Assembly: GCA_009746045.1 (NCBI GenBank)
Contig: RPFO01000065.1
Coordinates: forward strand, 4,714,107 to 4,774,106
Reading direction: 5' to 3'
DNA from: Mesostigma viride
Lineage: Eukaryota > Streptophyta > Mesostigmatophyceae > Mesostigmatales > Mesostigmataceae
Length of the DNA stretch: 60,000 nt
Every line of letters begins with the position of its first letter. Position 1 is the first letter of the stretch. Positions 42,078 through 51,723 of the stretch are shown in pieces. Position numbers and translations under genes: made by a program. Below the pieces are notes generated by a model, which was not told the origin of the DNA, did no database searches, and was given only the letters and a program-made list of their open reading frames with translations.

Positions 42078-42602
42078 TCATATTTGCAAAGAACCGACAT
42101 CGGGTTGACCAGAGCTGACGTCCACGGACCACTCTTCGTCACTGGAATTCCCTTCATTATCCTCAGCAGAACTTGAATCGCTGGGCTCAGAGCTTGAACC
42201 AGCTGCGACGTGTAGAAACTGCCCCGGCTTCTTGGTCGGTAAGAGAATGCCTTTCTGGGTGCGCACCAGCTTCCAAAACTTCTCCGAATCCCCGGAATCT
42301 GAAGACCCCCCGGAATCTGTTCTTGCCAAAACGGCCTCCGCTTCATTCCCTTGCCGGTTGTGAGTCTCAGAAGCCAAGGATGCAGAAGCTGGTTGTTCTT
42401 CCTGGATCACTGTAAGACCTGAAGGCGATGCCTTGGTACTTATGTCCTCATCATTTGTAGAGGACGCTAGGTCTGGGGTGGAGTTCAACTCATCATCAAC
42501 ATCAACGCTGGGCTGGACCTTCACCGGTGTAGAGGCCCCGGAAGCTGCCTCATAAGCAGCCTCCGAATCTGCCTCTGAACCATGATGAAGCGCTTTATCC
42601 AT
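42078..42602 (-). CDS. Acidic Ser/Glu/Asp-rich hypothetical protein
   Basis: 174 codons from an ATG at 42602. The product is low in hydrophobic residues and rich in S, E, D, with SSDSGDSEKFWKLVRTQKG the only segment suggesting a folded motif, and SSAEDNEGNSSDEEWSVDVS near the end. No domain recognised. It is unbroken in a window of decayed DNA, has an upstream ATG in good context, and lies head to head with the pogo-like gene (about 900 bp between starts if Copia-4 is discounted). It may therefore be a second gene of that transposon or a host gene; chance is also possible. Confidence 0.4.
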   Translation of the reverse strand: MDKALHHGSEADSEAAYEAASGASTPVKVQPSVDVDDELNSTPDLASSTNDEDISTKASPSGLTVIQEEQPASASLASETHNRQGNEAEAVLARTDSGGSSDSGDSEKFWKLVRTQKGILLPTKKPGQFLHVAAGSSSEPSDSSSAEDNEGNSSDEEWSVDVSSGQPDVGSLQI

Positions 42603-42929
42603 CGTTTCAAGAAGAAAAACAAGCTATATGTACCGCTAGCTGCTCACGTAGTGTAAGTATTTATGCAGTTAACGATACTTGATAATAAAGCCACGTCGAA
42701 TTATATACAATACGTATGTGCGGTGTAGTGAAATATAGGTCTTGGTAGTGATATGTGACCACTTGTGTGTACATGTACACAGTACAGTACACCGCCTCAC
42801 GGGTACGTGGGCTGTTCCCACACCACGTGGAAGTGGGACGTTTGCGTACTACGTAGCCGTGAAAGTGGGACGGTTCGCGTACCACGTAGCCGTGGAAGTG
42901 GGCTGTATGCGCCTGTGGGACGGTCTCAA

Positions 42930-43246
42930 CCACAATCTGAGTACGTGGAACAGGTGCCCCACCTTGCCGCGTAGGTGGGACAGTCCCATCCAAAATCCGA
43001 GTACGTGGAACATGTGGCCCACCTTGCTGCGTAGGTGGAACAGTCCCATCCAAAATCTGAGTACGAGGAACAGGTGCCCCACCTTGCTGCGTAGGTGGAA
43101 CAGTCCCCATCCAAAATCTGAGTACGTGGAACAGGTGCCCCACCTTGCTGCGTTGAGTTGCTGCGTTGGTGGGACTGGCTCTTCCAAAATCTGAGTACGT
43201 GGAACAGGTGGCCCACCTTGCTGTGTTGGTCGGTGGGCTGTCGCAT
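42930..43246. repeat. 60-bp minisatellite, five units
   Basis: Units start GTACGTGGAACAGGTGCCCC at about 42940, 43000, 43060, 43121 and 43194. Each contains TTGCTGCGTAGGTGG and ends CCAAAATCTGA. The last two are lengthened or diverged. Confidence 0.93.
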
Positions 43247-43556
43247 CCACAATAACCGTACATCAGTACACGTGGCACTGTAGGCGCCCCACCTTATGAA
43301 TTCCCCTTCTGCCGGCGTAATTGACATGGTATACTGTAAGGAGGTGAGAGAGGCACACGCTGGCTACGTACAGTACGTGGCATGTGACTTTTGTTAGAGA
43401 GTGCTAGTCAGCTGCATCAGTTAATGATCAATTAACTAATTATTGAACACGTGACTGCATCCGTGGTCTGAGGACTCCAACTATATACGGTGAGCCGCTA
43501 TGGCGAGCGGCTCAGGCGAGCCGGAGTGCAGTCCATCATCCGCAGGGCCAGCTGTC
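43247..43556 (+). promoter_or_regulatory. Probable 5' flank and promoter of the pogo-like gene
   Basis: Contains TATATA at 43482-43487. If Copia-4 is disregarded this lies about 130 bp before the transposase ATG. CGAGCCGGAGTGCAG and the bases up to 43556 continue directly into 51349 across the CTGTC TSD. No TIR of the pogo element could be identified. Confidence 0.45.
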
Positions 43557-44166
43557 AGTTGTGAGCGTGAGAATGCCACGAATTCCGCCATGGTTCTTGC
43601 AGGAAGTTGCCTTTATTAATAACAAGGAAACACAGACGTAAGTCACGTCACTTCCAAGACTGCACGCAGCACAGGCGACAGGGTCGCAGTGCCCAGAGAA
43701 CGTGCACGCAAGAACTAGCGTCCCGGTGCGACCAAGTCACACATATAGGTTGTTAGGGACGCGTCCAAGTAATCAGCTGCACTGTCACAGCCGAACTGTC
43801 AATCAATTGATTACACAGACTCTGGCACGCCTTTGGCGCGCAGATCTATCAATTGTCCATACGGCTAGTCCTGTGGACCTATCCGTACACTACTCAGCAT
43901 CAATTGTCTCATAGGTCCTGGCGCGCTACAGTGCGCCTACCTATCAATTGACCATCAAGTCCTGTACAAGTCCTGTCAACGTCCTGCGGACTATCAAAGT
44001 GACACTTGTACATCCTGTGTCCGTACGCGCCCACAGTGGCGCGCCGGGTACTGTCGGCACAGCCTAGGAAACGTCATAACTTTTACGCCAAATGAGGCGT
44101 TCAAGGTGCCGTTGGAAAGAGCGTAACAATCTCTATCCATCTAACGTAAATCCTTTACGTTAACTC
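43557..44166 (-). repeat. Copia-4 3' LTR
   Basis: 610 bp, plus-strand ends AGTTGTGAG..TTAACT. Differs from the 5' LTR by a few substitutions and small indels (for example the TTCCTTAA present only in the 5' copy). Confidence 0.93.
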
Positions 44167-44190
44167 CAATCCCTTCTTTTCTTTAGGGAT
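44167..44190 (-). promoter_or_regulatory. Polypurine tract of Copia-4
   Basis: Minus strand CCCTAAAGAAAAGAAGGGATTGG adjacent to the LTR, related to the tract of Copia-2/3. Confidence 0.75.
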
Positions 44191-45115
44191 CACATCCCCT
44201 GCCAGGGACCCTTGAAGTAGCTTGAAATGTCCTTCACTCCAGCTTGAAGCTTGAACAGATGTCTTTAATGGCCATTGCCATTCCCCCAGCCCTTTCTTTT
44301 AAGGAACTGGAAAAGAAACAGATCTGCCACAGGGAAAACCATTCCATGAGAAATGGATAAAAACCTATGGAAGTGGCATTACAGAGTACCACCAGATATT
44401 AGAAGCACACAAAATTAAATACATACAGGTTAATTCTATGAGGTCTTCTCCAGGAATTAATCCCATCACCTCGGTAGAGCCTCCAGTACAATGACCTTCT
44501 GGCGGTGAGTTACATTAATCCCAGATACTAATCCCATAAAACCCAGTACATATTCAATATAAGTACAATAAATCCATGACAATTAAAATACCACTTGACA
44601 AAGTAAGGCGTATTACAATAGTTTGCCTGTCATTCTCTCAACAGGGGTCTATTGGCGCCCGTCTTACGGCGCCCGTCTACTTGCCAGATGGTAAACTGCC
44701 ACAGCAAACAAATGACAAAATGAAACACATAGGCAACAATTAAATCCTGCCCTGGGGAACTAGGGAAGTCTGAACAGGCAAACACCTGAACAGGCCAGCT
44801 TGTAGAAACATAATACCAGGGAATCGAACCCCGCCCTATAAACCCCAGAATAAAGGTTCCCAGACCATTGTGAGAAGTATGTACAAATATACATTTCTTT
44901 TAAAATAGAATACATGGTCTGTAATGGACCTGTCAACCTTGTGTAGTCAACAGCATGAACCCCAGCCAAAACCTGGCTGTATCCTGATTAAAATCAGAGT
45001 GAGTGTACCATGGTCCATGAGCCTTAGTACAGACTAAAATACAGGTATTATGCCAGTCACAATGCTGACACTACCACACAATCTGCTCTCCAATGCCCTA
45101 TAACCATGCACCAGC
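44191..45115 (-). other. Copia-4 3' UTR
   Basis: Non-coding between the RNase H stop and the polypurine tract. Shares a GGCGCCCGTCTTACGGCGCC type motif with the 3' UTR of Copia-5 (58915). Confidence 0.7.
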
Positions 45116-45859
45116 TTAGACAGCTTGCTGAGATGGGTCCATCAGAGACTGAAGAACCTTGTATTGCACTGCTGCCTTCTGCACTAGCTTGGTCAAAGCA
45201 TCAGCAGGATTGTCAACCCCAGGGATATGCTCAATATTGGCCAAGGAGGACAACTCCTTAAGAAGGAGATAATCCAAGTCCCTACTTCTGGCCATCTGCC
45301 TGTGCACAAACTGCACCATCCCCATGGAGTCTGTTTTTAGAAGAGTGGTAACCTGAAGTGGCCAAGGAGTGTTAGAAGTCATCTGATGAAGCAACTCCTT
45401 CAGATAAAGGCTTGTGTGAATGCCTTCACAAATAGCCCTGCATTCTGCCACATCACTGCTGACAGCCACCCGTTTGTGCAGGCGACTAAACCAGCTCACC
45501 AAACTCCCCAGGCCTTCCTGTCTGAGCACAAAGAGCCCTGCAGCCCTGCCCCTGACCTTGGAGACCTGCCTGCTGTCCATTGAGCTATCCACATACAGCT
45601 CCATGCAAATGGGTTGTGATAAATCCACTGCAGACAACAGAATGCCAGATGAAGCCCTGACCTGATCAGCCACCTTGGCAGACCCTAGCTCCACCAGCAT
45701 GTCATCAGGCAACCTGGCTATGACCATAAGGTCTGGCCTGGAAATGCCTGCCACCCAAGCAACCATGCCCCTCACCATGGGACACAGTGCCTGTGTGATG
45801 GTTGGAGGAAGCTTGCTAATGAGGGTCTCTTGATAATCATTGCCCCCCACCAGCAGCAT
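45116..45859 (-). pseudogene. Copia-4 RNase H domain
   Basis: 247 codons with ELYVDSSMDSRQ, SSDVAECRAICEG, LKTDSMGMVQFV and NPADALTKL: the D-E-D catalytic set is complete. It follows RT in a different frame, so the polyprotein is interrupted near 45.85 kb at a CCCCCC run. Confidence 0.88.
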
Positions 45860-46944
45860 ACGCCACTCCCCCCCTTCTTCACCAGTGTGGCCTCCATGCC
45901 CACAAACAGCAGAGGCTCATTCTCCACCTGCCATTGCTCCCTACCCAGAGGAAACTTGGACTTAATGATGGAGATCAGCTCCTTAAGCCACGACGTGGGA
46001 GCTATCAGATGTAGGTCATCCCCGTGCAGCGAAGCATACACTGGCAGGCCTTCCCATTGCCCCAGAAACAGACAGGGGTCTACAGGAGAGACCTTCAAGT
46101 TGCAATGCTCCTTCAGGAAACGGTTGAGAGTCTCCCTCCAGATTATTGGACTTGACCTCAGGCCCTCCAGGCCCTTGAGGATTTTAAGGAACTCCGTGTG
46201 GATGTCCCTTTTCCATACAGCAGGCACCCTAACATAGAAAGGCGTCTTGCCCTCCCACTTTTCCTGTGCCACATCTGCATCACCCTCCAGAAATGCCCTC
46301 TTGAAGTCTACCACCACTGAGCCATAGTCCAAGCCCTTGTTGAGAAGGCCTAGAAATACACACAGCAGCAGCCTCCAAGTATCATGCAACATGCCAGGGG
46401 TATACAACTCCTCAGCAGTGCACTCACCAGTACCCTTGAACTCATTCAGCACTGGCCTGACATGTGGTACCTTGACCCCGTCCACCTCCTTCATCTTGAT
46501 GACAAACTTGAGCTTGAGTAGACGTCGTGCAGGAGGCAGGTCATTGACAGGTTCCACGCATTTCTTGGAGATCCAGTCCTCCCCAGATTTAATCAGACCC
46601 AGTGTGACCTGGGGACACATAATGGGAGAGGACATGAGCTTCACCAGGCCTTGGTAGTTGATAGGGCTGTGTCCAGCAAGTGAGTGAGGACCAATGCCCA
46701 AACTGCTTGGATGACTAGCAGCTGGCAGTATGAGGTCATCAACCAAGGGCTCCTGCCCCTGGCACACTTGCACACGCTTAACCGACCTGGTTACTGCACG
46801 TGATAGGTGAGTGGTCCTGAAATTAATCAGTGGGACCTGACCAGCCCCTTCCTTAGTCAGGAGAGAGGACGTGATCACTACCCATCCTGGCATAGGAAAT
46901 TCTGCCCCAGAAGAGCAGGTCCTTGATAGCCCTCCAAGACACAA
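45772..46944 (-). pseudogene. Copia-4 reverse transcriptase
   Basis: About 360 codons of RT: VRPVLNEFKGTGE, VVVDFKRAFLEGD (first Asp) and YASLHGDDLHLIAPTSWL, i.e. HGDD in the catalytic turn, exactly as in Copia-3. KGLEGLRSSPIIWRETL lies between. The frame is shifted from the protease-like segment upstream and from RNase H downstream. The last residues before 45772 are out of frame. Confidence 0.88.
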
Positions 46945-47189
46945 AAAGCAGTGTCCTGTCCAAGGATAGGAATGAATACCTCACCCAGTACCTTCACGTG
47001 TACCCCGCCACTGAAGTCAGACACAAACTGATAGCTGGGTTCAGACATGCTGTACCCTGCTGCAGCCCTGGTCCCAATGATGGAAACCTGAGAATTAGTG
47101 TCTACCTCTAAGGCAGTGTCCAGCCCCAGATTGCCATGCCACCTGAGCTTGGCTACCTTGGGCTGCTTCTTGGCTTTGTAGAGCCCCAA
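46878..47189 (-). pseudogene. Copia-4 retropepsin-like domain
   Basis: ALEVDTNSQVSIIGT replaces the usual DTGA-S; then FSGGVHVKVLGEV and GPALLGQNFL (LLG flank). Located after integrase and before RT, as in Copia-1 and Copia-3. Whether an N in place of G supports catalysis cannot be told from sequence. Confidence 0.75.
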
Positions 47190-47222
47190 TCAATCCAGCC
47201 AAACTTGTCCCCCTGGGCTTGG

Positions 47223-48596
47223 TTAGTGCCTTGGGCTTGACAGTTGACTCCCCAGCTGTTGACCTTGCAGCCTGTTCAACAAGTACCTCTGCAACCTGGC
47301 CAGGGCTGACAGATTCCCCTGCAACAGATGTGGTCGTTGCGTCAGTGATGTCACTGGGACCTGAAAATCCTGCAGATCCTGTGAGCCTTGTGCCTGACTG
47401 CCCTCATTCATCAGGTTAGGCTTGACATATGACCAACTCAGCCGGTGTACATGCTTTGGTTCGTCCTCCATGCTGACCAAGCATGCGTGGCTAGCTTCAT
47501 CAACCTGGGTAACCACCCCAGGACTCCAGCTACCACGTTTGCCATAAAGGCTAGGTTCCTTCCAAGCTAGGACCTTCTGACCCACTTGTGGCTCCAGCAT
47601 CTTCCAACCCCGGTCCTTCTCCCTCAGCTTGGCAAAGGTGACATGTGCAGCATGTTTCCAGCCCTCCAGCACATGTGGTGGGCACAGGCCATGATATAGA
47701 CCCATTGGGCTGACAGCAACTCCATCATAGTAGAAGTTAACCCTGCTGTTCAGCTGCTGCTCCACGTTCCTCAGCCATGCACTCCTGACAAGTGCAGGTG
47801 CAGACAAGGGTACCCAGTCTTCAGAGATGATCAATTTCTTGACCTCCTGGATTGCCCTCTCGATAGCACCCTGCTGCCCATGAGCCTCCCTAGGTGTAAC
47901 CAGCAACTCAGGAAGGGTAGGATCACCCTTGAGATGCTGAAACTGCATGTCCACCTGGATCCTTGTGGTAGGAAACTTGGCTCTTACATTCTGCAGGGCA
48001 GCCAGCAAGTACCTGTTCTTCATAGAAGGTAAATGCTCCAGCACCTTGTATTTCGTGTACCTGTCCACGCACACCAACAGTTGCATGCCCCTGATGTGTT
48101 GGATATCACACTGCAGATCACCAATGCTCTGAGGTAGAGCTTTGGCATGTGATTTCCTGGGCTTGTTGGAGGACAACTGGCACTTACACCGTGAGGCAGC
48201 TTGCTGACACGCCTTAAGAAGGGGTGCCCTGCCCATACGGAAGGCAAAGTTGTTTGACAGAGAAGTGGCATGCCCAAACATGTTGTGGATTCGGGCACCC
48301 AACTCCTGGTACACAGAGGAAGCAGTCCCTGGCACAGTCAGGACTGTGCTGTCAGGTTGTCCAGCATCACCATGCTGACTTCCATCCTGTTCTGACTCAG
48401 AGCCTGAGTCACCCTGCTCATGCCCAACACCTGGACCGCCAGCAGGGACCACATGCATACCACCAGAGGCCTTCACACCCCTCTGTGGTTGTACATTGGT
48501 TTCTCTCAAAATGAGAGGTCCACCCTCGTGCCCAGCACGAGGATGCATGGGGTCAGACATTCTTACAGCTGCACCAGCTGTCAAGGACGTCTTCAT
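47223..48596 (-). pseudogene. Copia-4 integrase
   Basis: 457 codons: HHCC-like ARIHNMFGHATS and CQQAASRCKCQL, core acids in LQCDIQHI, QVDMQFQHL and GAIERAIQEVK, then the C-terminal GQKVLAWKEPSLYGKRGSW and MEDEPKHVHRLSWSYVKP. Intact as a domain. The N-terminal 100 residues are Gly/Ser/Asp-rich linker following gag. Downstream the frame is lost before the protease-like part. Confidence 0.88.
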
Positions 48597-48736
48597 AGGA
48601 ACCTGTACCTCTCCAGGTGACCTGGGGCCACCTGAACCTGGAGATCACCCTCTTGTTGCCCAGATATAAAATCTGCATTGGAGCACCTGGCCTCCCCCTT
48701 GGGTGAATTAAGGTGTGTAGGGGTTGCCTCAGACAG

Positions 48737-49762
48737 TCACTGCTCCTTGTTGTCTTCTTGCTGACTGCCCTTTGAAGGCTGGCCTGCCTGGGACTTGTTG
48801 TTGTTCTTCTTGTTGTTGTTGTTATTCTTGTTGCTGCCCTGGCCCTGGGACTTCTTGAAGCTGGGACACTCCTTCTTGATGTGCCCCCACCCCTTGCACA
48901 GGTAGCATTGTATCTTTGACTTGCCCTGGCCACTGCCCCCGTTGTCAGACGCGTTGCCCTGCTTGGGCTGACCACCCACCCGCCTGAACACCGACTTGGA
49001 GTGTGACCTCCTGTCAGTCAGGTGAATGATCTCCCTTGCGCTTGTTATGGTTGCCCCTACGCCCTCCTTGGCTTCGGTCAGCCTCAGACGTCTTGGAGCC
49101 ACCCTGGGTACGCCCACCTGCCTGGGTAGCCTTCACTGCTGGCACTCCACCCTCAAACAGCTCCTCTGCCTCGAGTGCTTGTTTGATTATGACCTTGTAG
49201 GCCTTGAGGGTTGAGTGTGGGGCACACATGACCTTTAAGGAGCCACGTGTAGCCTTATCCAGCCCAGAAACCTTGAGCCAGTTGGTCAGGGCTATGTTAT
49301 CAGCGACATTAAAGCCGTGAGCCCTGCCCTCCTCAACCATTTACAATAGTTAAGGAAGTTCTGGATCAGGTCCCCTTGACCTCCCACCCTGGTATTTATC
49401 CTGCCAATGGATGCCGACCTTCTTGCGTTGGTCTTCCAGCAGCTCCTTCAGCTCAGCCACGTACAGTGCCCAGGCCTTATTGGCCTTCTTGCACTCCCTG
49501 GTTAGGTCCTTAATCTGGTCAGTACACTTGCCAAAAGTGCTACTTCCTATCCAGATTTGATAGTAATTTGTACCACCGTACAAGCTAGGGAACCCTTCCA
49601 ATCCTCCACAAACTCTTCAGCCTGCTTAGGCTTGGAGTCTGAGGTTACAGGCTGCAGCTGATTGACAATTAAAAGACCCTGTGTGGTGAGATCAAAGCCA
49701 TGAACAGCTTGTGCATTATTATTATTGTGAGGAAGGTTGGTAATCTCTCCGGTAACCCCCAC
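48737..49762 (-). pseudogene. Copia-4 gag, frame-broken
   Basis: Pieces in several frames: QAEEFVEDWKGSLACT; DLTRECKKANKAWALYVAEL; AHGFNVADNIALTNWLKVSG (matches AKGFFVADRMAMGDFLKSL of Copia-3); and a C-terminal CCHC knuckle CYLCKGWGHIKKEC followed by an Asn/Lys-rich tail. Gag order and the single knuckle agree with Copia-3. Confidence 0.8.
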
Positions 49763-50001
49763 GTCATCTACGTGAGCGGTTCCACTACCAGCACCCCATT
49801 ATTCCCACTGGCTGGGGCACCTTGCTACGGCGCCCTCTGCCATCTGCACTACAAGCTATTCAAAGAACACCTTAGCAAAGCAGCAGAAAATATGTACAAA
49901 ATTGTCGCACTGCCGCCTGCGCCGGTGTCGCTGCCGCCCCCGCGAATTGCCGCCGAAAATTCGACAAAAATGTCGACGAGTACTGGAAAAAATTAGGCCG
50001 A

Positions 50002-50704
50002 CTAGTAGTCAAGGCCCCTGAAGTCGCAGTACTGTATGAACTCAGGATCCTCCATATCCGGCTCCGGACCTGCACCGGTATGTATTAAAACCGGTGTGCT
50101 CCCGCCGCGTAAGTTGCGACGCGCCGACGCGCGACGAGGCGCAGAGGATGTGTAAAAATCGATAACAATTCCCACCCTGCGGGAATCCACTCTCGCAGAG
50201 ACGAGAAAAGCCACCAGGTTAATAAAACCTGGCGTTCGCGACTGCGTACGCCGCGTGTGAGCAGCGACAGCAACGCGAGATCCTGAAACAAATTTGTCGA
50301 CACCGCCGGCGCGCCCCCCGTGCGTAGCGATGCCCAGTTTTGCAGGTTTCTCTGGTAACCGGTGAGTGAAGAGATGGCGTTGTCCAACTCCTCAATGGCA
50401 GTCGTGACTTCGTTCACCGACCGCAAACCTCCCCGCACCTGGACCGTAAATGTCGATAAAATGTTGCGAATCTGGTCCAACAGTGCGCGTATAGCCGGCA
50501 CCAGTGCTGGCAAATCGGGGTCCTCGGGGTTATCCCCGAGCAATGGAGAACTGCGCGCTGCCGACGATGAAGCTCGTCGAGCGAGATCGTGACTTCGTCG
50601 AGCAATTGCTGCCACGACGGCGCAGTCGGTCTTGACGAAGGACCAGCCGGCGGAGCGGCTATTTCCTCATCGGCGGGAATCCGGAATTCTTCAGAATTTG
50701 GCAT
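50002..50704 (-). pseudogene. Extra ORF upstream of gag in Copia-4
   Basis: Begins MPNSEEFRIPADEEI 24 bp inside the 5' LTR. After a frame change near 50600 it continues with LVPAIRALLDQIRNILSTFT and a long helical stretch (SVNEVTTAIEELDNAISSLT), predicted coiled coil. Position and character match the Copia-3 ORF at 31012, though sequence identity is low. Function unknown. Confidence 0.5.
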
Positions 50705-50727
50705 CTTTTTGACGAGCGTGTAATACG

Positions 50728-51343
50728 AGTTGTGAGGTGAGAATGCCACGAATTCCGCCATGGTTCTTGCAGGAAGTTGCCTTTATTAATAACAAGGAAA
50801 CACAGACGTAAGTCACGTCACTTCCAAGACTGCACGCAGCACAGGCGACAGGGTCGCAGTGCCAAGAGAACGTGCACGCAAGAACTAGCGTCCCGGTGCG
50901 ACCAAGTCACACATATAGGTTGTTAGGGACGCGTCCAAGTATTCAGCTGCACTGTCACAGCTGAACTGTCAATCAATTGATTACACAGACTCTGGCACGC
51001 CTTTGGCGCGCAGATCTATCAATTGTCCATACGGCTAGTCCTGTGGACCTATCCGTACACTACTCAGCATCAATTGTCTCATAGGTCCTGGCGCGCTACA
51101 GCACGCCTACCTATCAATTGACCATCAAGTCCTGTACAAGTCCTGTCAACGTCCTGCGGACTATCAAAGTGACACTTGTACATCCTGTGTCCGTACGCGC
51201 CCACAGTGGCGCGCCGGGTACTGTCGGCACAGCCTAGGAAACGTCATAACTTTTACGTTCCTTAACCAAATGAGGCGTTCAAGGTGCCGTTGGAAAGAGC
51301 GTAACAATCTCTATCCATCTAACGTAAATCCTTTACGTTAACT
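50728..51343 (-). repeat. Copia-4 5' LTR
   Basis: 616 bp; minus-strand start AGTTAACGTAAAGG contains a small inverted repeat TTAACGTAAA / TTTACGTTA at its very end. The interior that follows begins CGTATTACACG, with no TGG primer-binding site. Confidence 0.93.
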
Positions 51344-51405
51344 CTGTCGGCGGCTCGGGTGATGCGGCCCCCGCAGGTCTGGACCTGCAAGCTTTCTTGT
51401 GCCGC

Positions 51406-51723
51406 ATGTCACCGAGGACGAGGGAAAAGCAACTGCGACAGGCAGGGCTAGTAACCACGGCATCAGAAGCGGGGCTGGTAAACTCCGACAAACCAGCTGA
51501 CAAGGGCGAAAAAGTAAGCCGTGCGCCGCCAGATGAAATTACGTTCAGGGATATGCGCACCAAGCGGAAGATTCTGGACGCCTTTCACGAGAGCAGATTG
51601 TCGCAGCGCCAATTCTGCAAAACTAGCGACCCCCCCATCCCGATTTCAACCTTCAGCCGCATGCTCACAAAGGAGGCGGCCATCAAGGCTGCAGCAGACA
51701 ACCCCAAGCTAGCGGGGAAGAAG
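51406..51723 (+). CDS. Pogo-like gene exon 1, part before the palindromic element
   Basis: Starts MSPRTREKQLRQAGL; includes RTKRKILDAFHESRLSQRQF. Ends ...LAGKK, then runs into a stop in the inserted element. Confidence 0.85.

Larger units (their letters stand above)
43557..51343 (-). mobile_element. Copia-4: LTR retrotransposon, TSD CTGTC
   Basis: LTRs 43557-44166 and 50728-51343. Minus-strand reading begins AGTTAACGTA and ends CACAACT. TSD CTGTC at 43552-43556 and 51344-51348. Encodes in order an extra ORF, gag, integrase, protease-like domain, RT and RNase H, in several frames, so it is inactive or assembled with indels. Family distinct from Copia-2/3 (different LTR) but with the same termini and gene order. 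It separates the pogo-like transposase ATG from its presumed promoter. Confidence 0.95.

Noticed and set aside
50085-50615. Copia-4 upstream ORF as an envelope gene
   Set aside because: It lies before gag, has no signal peptide or transmembrane segment pattern, and looks coiled-coil.
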